This document shows positions 56,600-64,000 of a DNA stretch of 64,000 nucleotides, piece after piece. The stretch's first letter is position 1, and every line of letters starts with the position of its first letter. The stretch is from Isoetes taiwanensis. Taxonomy: Eukaryota; Streptophyta; Lycopodiopsida; Isoetales; Isoetaceae. The translations under genes and the position numbers were made by a program. The stretch is from assembly GCA_021234155.1 (NCBI GenBank), contig JAJEKV010000015.1, forward strand, positions 12,710,304 to 12,774,303, given 5' to 3'. Under the pieces are notes generated by a model. That model was not told the DNA's origin and did no database searches. It worked only from the letters and a program-made list of their open reading frames with translations.

Positions 56600-57340
56600 T
56601 CTAGCAAAATGTGGAGTCAACTATGAAGTCACAACAGATTAACAAGACATCAAATTAACAGATTAACAAGACATCAAAAGCTGTTTACTGTTTACATTAG
56701 AAGTTTTCGAAAAGTTTAACATCAAGGCAATTCACTGTTTACATCAGAAATTAATCCAACACAGAAAATTAAAAGTCCATGTGAAAAAACTTCATGTGAG
56801 AACAGGCCTGAAACCATCAAGAAAAGGGATTAGTCCCTAAAATTATCGATTATATTAAAAAAGCCTAGGCCACATGTGATCATTACCTAAAATCCAAGAA
56901 AGAAAGCCTGCAAAAAGAAAAAAAAAAATTAAATAAGGAGAAAAAACTTAAAATAGAACTTAGATATGTAAGAATAGTAAAGAGATAGTGCAAGAAGGTT
57001 ACAGAGAAGAAGATTACTCCAAAATCGGCAGTAGATTACTCCAAAATCCGACAAATTACTCCAAAATCATTGAAGAAGATACTCCAGAATCGTTACTCCA
57101 AGATACTGCTAAAAGATCTTTGCAACAGCAGCAAGCCAGTGCTTAGCAAGCTACAAAATCGATGCAGTAGCAGCACAGACACTTAAAAAGCCGCAGGGAT
57201 GGAGTTCGGAGCCGCCGTATTCTTCTATAGACCGCATTCTTCTGTAGAAAGAAAGAAACGTAAAAGAATGATGCCACGTCAGCGCCACATCAGCCAAAAA
57301 TCCCTCCCCTCAATCCCCCAATGTAGGGAAATGTCCCCTT
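56600..57340. other. no gene; short internal repeats
   Basis: Contains a repeated CAGATTAACAAGACATCAAA (56636-56680 region) and four to five spaced copies of ATTACTCCAAAATC near 57013-57090. No coding frame is supported. Confidence 0.45.
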
Positions 57341-58000
57341 TTGAACATTACCCCTGACATGAAAATCCAGCCCTGGAACCAATCTCAACCTATCTGACCA
57401 CCAATAGATTTTGCAAAACAAATCTTAGCAGAAACGCTGAAAGATTAAATTTTGTCAGCTTCTAGACCTTAGCTCCTTAAGGTGAGAGATCTTCACAAGG
57501 AACATGCCAGACTGGGACTTGGCCCCCAAAAACCTCAACCTCTCAGTTTGACACCCTCGACCCTTAGCGCCTCTCTATAATTCAATTGCCCAAATGTGAA
57601 CTAGATGCTAAGATTAGATTCATTTTTTATCCCATTCATCTAATGACACCATATATAGATTATGTTTTGGCCCACGAAAAAGCAAATTTGAGAAATTTCA
57701 ACATCAGCTACAATTGGATCATGTTCATTCCCGATGACATCTCTTCTTCGCCTAAATACCCTCTTCCTCTAAAATCTCTCCCTCTTTCACTTCCTCTAAA
57801 TAATCCTTAGGGCTTGATCATTGGTGGCTACATGGCCTTTTTCCTTACAATTATAGCAGATAATCTTATCATTGAGTTTTGGACAGGTTTGATGTGATCA
57901 CTCTCGTGGCAATGATAACATCCACTTTTCTCTTCTTATCCTTTCTTTTTTCCTATTTGCATACAGAATTTCAGTTGTTTTCTTCTTTAACACTTTATTC
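57340..58000 (-). pseudogene. retroelement gag fragment, inverted copy
   Basis: Inverted copy of 29360-30010. On the minus strand the ICYNC-type knuckle region lies near 57855-57880 and the CCTTAAGGAGCTAAGGTCT segment near 57468-57487. Both copies are broken by stops. The copies are 27 kb apart and in opposite orientation. Confidence 0.55.
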
Positions 58001-58009
58001 TGATCAGTG

Positions 58010-60792
58010 TACGTCCTAACCATTCTCTTAGCATCATCCCTCGACCATCATTCAAATCAATTGGGATTATGTCTTAATTTTAGGACAAACTTTATATTGC
58101 CAGGCTTCTCATTTAGTAGCATGTCTGTTGTTGTGAACTATCTGGAAAAGACGTAGACTGATAGTCTTCCAAGGTCTGGATCCAAGGTCTAGATGTGGCA
58201 GATGACCTTGTTCTCCAATAAATATGCTCAAGGTAGCATTGTTAAGTCTTACCATTATTCTTCACTTGCCCCTCGTAAGAGGCGCTTGATCTTTGAGGAG
58301 TACTTGGGTGTGCACTCTTATGCATAGGCAGGTTGTTTCACTTAGTGGATCCAATCCATGCTTATCCTCTGAGATTTTATTCATGGCCTTGCATCTTTGC
58401 TTGTATTACCAAAAGGAGGGGGCTGGCGTCCTTTAACACAAAAAAAGGGGAAAAATTTATATTCAAAAAAAAAAAAAAAAAAAAAAAAAACCACCATGAA
58501 CGACATATAAACCATTAAAAATAACACGTCCTATAAAGATTACACCTTTTCAGAAAAAGGGGAAACTCAAGTGCACCAACAGTGAGAATTCAGGCATAAA
58601 ATCATTATACTATAAGGGATAAACTGTAATAGAAACAAAGGTTCCTTTACCATGTGTTCACAACACTAGGATTGGGAGCAGAATATGTTTGCAAGCTTTA
58701 ACATTAACTGTGTTCATGTGCATTGATAAAATTTCAGCTCAACTAAGAAGCTTTTTTCCTTGTCACAAAATATCACTAAAGTACCTGGTTTTTCTCAGTG
58801 TGGCACATCCAAGCACATCTTCCTTTTTGGTTTCAGGAACTAAACTCTGGAAGCTTCAGCATCTCCTTGCCTATGGGAGCTCTATATTTTCTTGAAGTAT
58901 GCTTCATACTTTGAAGCATAAGAACAGTAACTCAAGTACGCGATGCCATGCCATGCCACTGCTGCATATGAGATGCCATGCCTCTGCACTCTTCAAGAAC
59001 ATGGCAGTGCCAAATCTAAGTTTTATTTCTCACCAGATAATGCAAAAGTATTGATGTGATTGAAAGTATGTGCTCTGTTTTCCCGGGAAAAATTGTCAAG
59101 GCAGATTCCTTATCTAAATATGATCTGTCAGAAGACCTTGGGCAGGATCGAGCAAATCTCTGGCTATGTTAAAAGCGGCCTCCATTCATAAAGGCGGAGA
59201 GAAGAGCTAAATTTCGGCTAACAAGATAAGGTTTTTCCATAGCTACGGCTAAGGAAAAAAGAGTTTTTTCAAATTTTGGCTAAGGCAAGATTACAAGCAA
59301 CGTGTAAAAAAAGGGGTAACAATTTAAAACCAGATTTATCTCATAAGCAAATTGATGCCTGGGTCTGCCTGGGTTACTATTAAGTTATCCTCTTGTAAAT
59401 TGCAAGGGAATATTATATATATTCTGATGGTTCAACAATATGAACACCATTAGATTATGTCCATACGTTGGCAATGGTCTTTCTTTAAATCCTTCCTAAG
59501 TCCACCTCCACCAACTAAAGTTGAGCAAAGCTGGAACATTTAAAGCTGAATAGACTTGATACATGAGTTGACTAGATACAGTGAGTATAATAGCATCCAA
59601 TGGCCATTTTATCTATGTGGGTAACAATCAACCCGATAGTATTAAATTTTGTGGTTACCCATGCCCTAGTATAACCACTTGGGAACAATATAACTAACAA
59701 GTTTGTAAGATATGCTAACAAATATACACAAAAAAAATCCCTACCTCCTACTGTAAGGTGAGGCCAATATTTATCCTGCAACATAGTTTTCATAGGGATG
59801 GTAGACCCCTATAGATGCAGGAATCATGCCTCAGCATATGAGAACTGTTTGCCAATACTTGAAAATAATAGAAAAGCAAATGATATGATGAAATACCTTG
59901 AGATATCCTTATTTCTTTCTTGTAATAGAAACTTAGAATGAAAGTAATTTTATCTCAAATTGAGAAGCATTTGTTGAGAACTTGTACAAGGTCCCTGAAA
60001 TCAAACTGAATTCCAGTCGAGTAGCAGTTTAAGCCAAGTGGCACTTTAAGCTGAGTGGCAGTTTTGGACAATATTTCATGTGTGTCAGGCCAAATGGCAA
60101 ACCGAAACATCAATCCCTTTCAATTTTGCAGCACCTGCATAGAGTACTTATTGCTAGCAGGAGCTATTTGTCCGTGGATGTAGTTTAAATTGCTTCTGAG
60201 TTCCATATTGGAATCACCAATATGAATTTGGTCTCCTTTTGATTGATATATTCAACTTGCATTTATACCTCAAAACTATGAAACTTTAAATTTGCAAAGC
60301 AAACACGCTGAGATACCAAAACATATCTAGGTCATATAATATACACATTTGAAGAACCCTTCTCAAAAAAGTTCGGCATCGCTGGTAAGGCCAATGCACA
60401 GAAATGTCACGAAAAAAACCGGCTTGAACTAGTTAAAACTAACACAAACATCAGCATTGGTCAATCCCTCTGCTATCTTATCTGGCCATACGAGAACATT
60501 AAAGTCCAGGATGGTACCATTCTTCCAAGGTATACAATTTCAAATAAGCATATTAAAATGCGACCAACCTTAATCCAAAGTTTTGGTTATCGAACCAGTC
60601 AAGTAACCCTAGGTCAATGCAACCTTATGTCAAATACACATAGTAAATCATTAACCTATGATGGCCTTAAATTCTAAGTCCATGTGTGTTGCAGACCCCT
60701 ATAAATACATACTGAGAATCCAAAAAACTTTTGGGATCGTTTAAATATTTGGGATACATTTGAGAGAATCTAGAACTATAAAACTTCATGGC
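58010..60792. other. AT-rich DNA without recognised genes
   Basis: Includes a 25-base or longer A run (58467-58492) and several short frames with no recognisable motif (for example 58689-58895). A run of ATGCCATGCC near 58944-58985 is a short imperfect repeat. Confidence 0.4.
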
Positions 60793-60951
60793 TGTGACGT
60801 TCCAGGGAAATATACACCATAAATACGTATATTTTCAGGTCCGTCATAATACAAGTCTACCTTCATAGCCTTGTATACCATAGACTAGGGCATATGGTGC
60901 ATGACTAAGTTATTCATATAACTTAGCCAACCTTAGGTTAAGACCATTTTC

Positions 60952-61010
60952 CACGTGGCCTTGACCTATTGGGCACCCGCCACCCGGAACCACCCTATTG
61001 GAGCCACGTG
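60952..61010 (+). promoter_or_regulatory. paired G-boxes in LTR-like block
   Basis: CACGTG at 60952-60957 (within CCACGTGG) and at 61005-61010 (within GCCACGTGGC). These are classical plant bZIP/bHLH binding cores, 25-80 bases upstream of a TATA box. Confidence 0.5.
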
Positions 61011-61032
61011 GCAGGTGACATCAACCCTAACC

Positions 61033-61039
61033 TATAAAT
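61033..61039 (+). promoter_or_regulatory. TATA box in LTR-like block
   Basis: TATAAAT following CCCTAACC and preceding CCCAACCCTAACCCTAGG. The minus-strand sister block has the same order of CCCTAACCC, TATAAA, CCCTAA, which supports a conserved promoter. Confidence 0.5.
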
Positions 61040-62010
61040 GGCCCAACCCTAACCCTAGGCCATTTTTATGGCTCCAACAGCCTGGGAAGTCTTTTCGCGC
61101 TCGAAACTCCATTTCGAGAACCGTCTGCTGTGGCATAGCATAGCACAGCAGCCCCCAGAGTGTGTGCGCGTCTGTAGGAGTGGGAGCTCCTTCGACCACC
61201 TTGAAGACCATCGAGACGCTGGGAGTAGGAGGGAGTTCCTCAGGAGCAAATATTCAGATTAGAGTTCTTTGTAGATCACCTGGAAGTTAGGACTCCAGAT
61301 GAGTTAGCATTTCGTGTCTCTAGTAGAGCCATTCTAGAACCCTCAGTCTAGATCTCGAACCCTAATCAATGAACCCTAACTGTAAGTTAGATGTATATGA
61401 TTAGGTTTAGATGTTCTTCTCATTATTATCATGTTATGTGGATATGTGATGTTGGTTGATCATGTTTGCTCCTCTTATATTGGGAAGGGGGGTAGAGACC
61501 TAGTAGCCATTACTTAGTGATGCTCCTAGTTTAGACCCTTTAGTTCTTATTTTACGCAGCATGTGCATAGGAACCCACTGGGCTACAGGGGTTATGATAT
61601 GACTCAGCACCAGATAACGGGGCTAGAGGTGAAGCGGAGGGAGGGTCCCTGCTGAGCGCGACTACTGGGGACCCCATAGCGGGCTAGGCCTATAATCAGT
61701 CACTTCGACTGGGCCGGGTATGGGTCTGACACCTCCTGGGGCAATGGTGTCGCCCTGCCTCTCAAGAGCTGTAGGTGACGGCCTGGCTCTTGTTTTGGGG
61801 GGGTTAAGTCGAGTAAGAATCGTGTGTCACCACGATTCTCTAGCCGCCCTTGCAACCTCTAGACGCCAAGAAGGGGATATGGAACCCGTCCTGCCTCGTC
61901 GGACCGGGGAGATGCAACACGGAGTAGTCTCGATGGGTGACACCATGAGATTGCGTATCCAGAAGGCTAGTGTCGTACCAGAGTATCATAACTATAGTCC
62001 AAGCAAATAG

Positions 62011-63805
62011 GTACTCTATAATCTATATGCAGCTTGGAGAGCAATTATCTACGAATATGATCCAAAATTGCTATGTAATGCTTGCTCTTGTATTTCTTAC
62101 CTACTTACATCTTTTGCATTTATGTTCAAATATACGATATTTTTTTGGTATATGGGGTTTTTGAGTCTACTCTAAAGCAATTTCAAGAATTTATGGACTC
62201 CCTGGACTGTGGGACAAAACTATGGTCTCCGTTCTGAGCATTGTAGTCTCCAAGCCCAAAGCCCACATCCACTATAGCATGTTTGATCCGATCCTTGGGA
62301 GAGAAGGAAATAGATATGGATCCTTAGACTTATTTCTCTCTGATTGGATAGTTTCACCAACAAATTCCAATACTTAGGAAAAGTCCTTGTACAATATTCT
62401 AACTCCCTTAGTATCTAGGAAGTTTCTCTAACACATAGGTTCTAAATTATTCATGCTCATTTGCTCTGATCTATCTCTATTTCGATGGTAGGCTTATGTA
62501 TCCCCTTTGGATATTGCAGGCTGGGGCATTATGCCCACCTTTCTAGAGAGAAGCGCTAGAGAGAAAAGCAAAAAAATGGCCAAAGTTCCCGAGCTCATAA
62601 CCTAAGCTTCGTATGTTAGAATCAGATGACCATGGGCTCTTTGGAAAGCTCGTGCAGAGTGCTTCATATTGGTATATGATTCATCCCTAATTTATTAGGT
62701 GAGGTGCCTGTTTTTTGCGTTTTTAGATTCGGATGCCCTGTTTTGCCATGCATGCACACTGCAGTTTTGATAGTAAGGTACTTTTGCAGTTTTGATATGT
62801 GACTAATTTTTGGATGATTTTTTTTGCAACAGCTCTCTTCAAGGGCTTTTTGATGGTGTATAATATGGCCAAGATTGACTAAGTTTCAGTCCAAATGGCA
62901 TTTTTATGATTTGATTTAATAAGAGTTTTGAAAAGTTATGATGGGATCTGCAATTCTGGGTTATCAAATTCTTTTCATTTTATATGTTTTAGTTTGATTG
63001 GATTAATACAGCTTGGCAAATCTAAGAAGATTTAGTAATAAGACCTTTCGTCCTAAACGAGATCATAATCAGTGCAGAAAAGATATTGAACGTTTTACAA
63101 GATTTTGGACAAAAGATGATTCTCACCTTGATAAAGATTTTCCCAGAACCCAGCTTCAGTCTAGCACGTTGCAGTGGTGGATGTTCTACCGCCTAATCTA
63201 TTTGGTCTCCAGAGATCACTGTTGGACGAGAATGATAGGCCTAATATTGCAGGAATTTTTGGTCCTCTACAGCCGGTCCAGAGATCAGATCTAGTACATT
63301 TACCTTCCAAGACCGGAAGAATCTCCAAAGTGCCCTAGACTTGCAAGTTCAAGGTTTTCTGCCTACACTTCATGATCATGCACAGACTATTATTCTGGGG
63401 GAGGGATTACAGCCATATCTATGATCATGTCTATTGTGAGATGGACACAATTGTTATAGTTAATACATGCCTTGGTTCTAGATTCTAATGGCTAGTATGT
63501 AGGAACACGTGATGCTTCAGTGCAGACATTAGAGTCAGAATTATCGCTACAGCGAAAGCATTGTATTGATGGAAAAGTGCAGAAATTCGAAAGGGAACAT
63601 GTTGAAATGGGAGTATAGACATCTCCACAATTCATAGTGGACCAGGAGTCATGACGTCAAACTAGCAAACAGGACCATGCTGCCTCAGTACCTGCTGCTA
63701 CTAGTACTTTGACCTTGCAGTATTATAGGGGTTGCAGAGGCAGAAACGGATGACCATTCACTGTGGATGAGGCTCTGCATTTCTTCACTGATATCGTGCA
63801 TGTGA
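62011..63805. other. no gene recognised
   Basis: Mixed AT-rich sequence. A 93-codon plus-strand frame at 63013-63294 has no recognisable motif and I do not call it as a gene. Confidence 0.4.
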
Positions 63806-64000
63806 AGATTGCTAGAGTTGTCTCAGGTGGGAGTGGCCAGACATGATCGTCCTCGACATGTTTTGGTTCAGTTTCGTGACGCTTTCGTCTGCTCCCTCTC
63901 TCCTCTTCAATTATATAATCGTAAGGAGGAGCTTTGCAAGGTCAAGGCAGCCCACTTGCAAAAGAAATCGGTAGTGTACAAGGGAGGCACAACAATCATT
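63806..64000 (+). other. partial reading frame at the window edge
   Basis: Open without stops to the end: VARHDRPRHVLVQFRDAFV, then YNRKEELCKVKAAHLQKKSV and VYKGGTTII. The RPR-x-VLVQF-x-D...R layout vaguely recalls the RNA-binding part of LINE ORF1 proteins, but 65 codons are too few to decide. It continues outside the window. Confidence 0.25.

Larger units (their letters stand above)
60793..62010 (+). repeat. LTR-like block, plus orientation
   Basis: Begins TGTGACGTTCCAG like the minus-strand block ending at 28292, and shares TATTGGGAAGGGGGGTAGAG (near 61480). It contains two G-boxes, CCCTAA motifs and a TATA box in promoter order. The right end is uncertain. No polymerase genes were found next to it, so it may be a solo LTR or the edge of an element lying outside the window. 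Confidence 0.5.

Noticed and set aside
61720-62010. 96-codon plus-strand frame
   Set aside because: Lies in the GC-richer LTR-like block; no motif and no conservation in the sister block.

Overview
This window reads as nuclear DNA of a land plant with a large, repeat-rich genome; a gymnosperm is my best guess. The reasons are decayed pentatricopeptide (PPR) fragments, a fasciclin-like secreted protein with an arabinogalactan-style tail, nested Ty3/gypsy elements, plant-type Helitrons, and few intact genes separated by long AT-rich stretches. The assignment is inference. No rRNA gene, functional tRNA gene or CRISPR array is visible. Most of the window is mobile or duplicated DNA in various stages of decay.

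Layout. 1-3.3 kb: a broken gene whose centre (about 1.69-2.57 kb) carries the HDKMD / QLDNC / HTHDDID signature I associate with DUF7869 proteins. 3.4-4.5 kb: two diverged copies of a small minus-strand gene, each with its own conserved TATA box. 5.6-6.1 kb: a minus-strand coiled-coil ORF. 6.3-9.2 kb: AT-rich DNA without recognisable genes. 9.2-21.6 kb: a decayed plus-strand Ty3/gypsy element with chromodomain remnants, split at its gag-protease junction by a younger minus-strand Ty3/gypsy element (11276-18240) with two 368-bp LTRs and a 5-bp target duplication.

21.8-35.3 kb: a duplication patchwork. It holds a MULE-like MITE with a 9-bp target duplication, a 1.33-kb tandem duplication, four copies of an exon-like 38-39-codon block, a truncated and a full-length FAS1 gene, an LTR-like block, a TRIM-type element with an initiator-Met tRNA primer site, and two unrecognised ORFs. 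One of these ORFs shares its 5' leader with the FAS1 gene.

35.3-48.3 kb: three tandem copies (about 3.1-3.5 kb) of a unit holding a decayed PPR gene and a tRNA-derived SINE-like block. The copies differ by clean insertions. Copy 2 carries a 2.63-kb element flanked by TTAA. Copy 3 carries a 425-bp Helitron, and the matching site in copy 2 is empty. A 2.25-kb Helitron in front of copy 1 is almost entirely a polypyrimidine tract.

48.3-56.0 kb: a LINE (coiled-coil ORF1, AP endonuclease, reverse transcriptase, pentanucleotide tail) interrupted by a 2.59-kb TIR element that carries a host-gene-like fragment. 56-64 kb: a Helitron 3' end, an inverted copy of a retroelement gag fragment, AT-rich DNA, a second copy of the LTR-like block with G-boxes and a TATA box, and a partial reading frame running off the window.

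The genes do not form a pathway. The value of the window is as a record of transposition: several insertions can be proven from sequence alone because unoccupied paralogous sites lie a few kilobases away.
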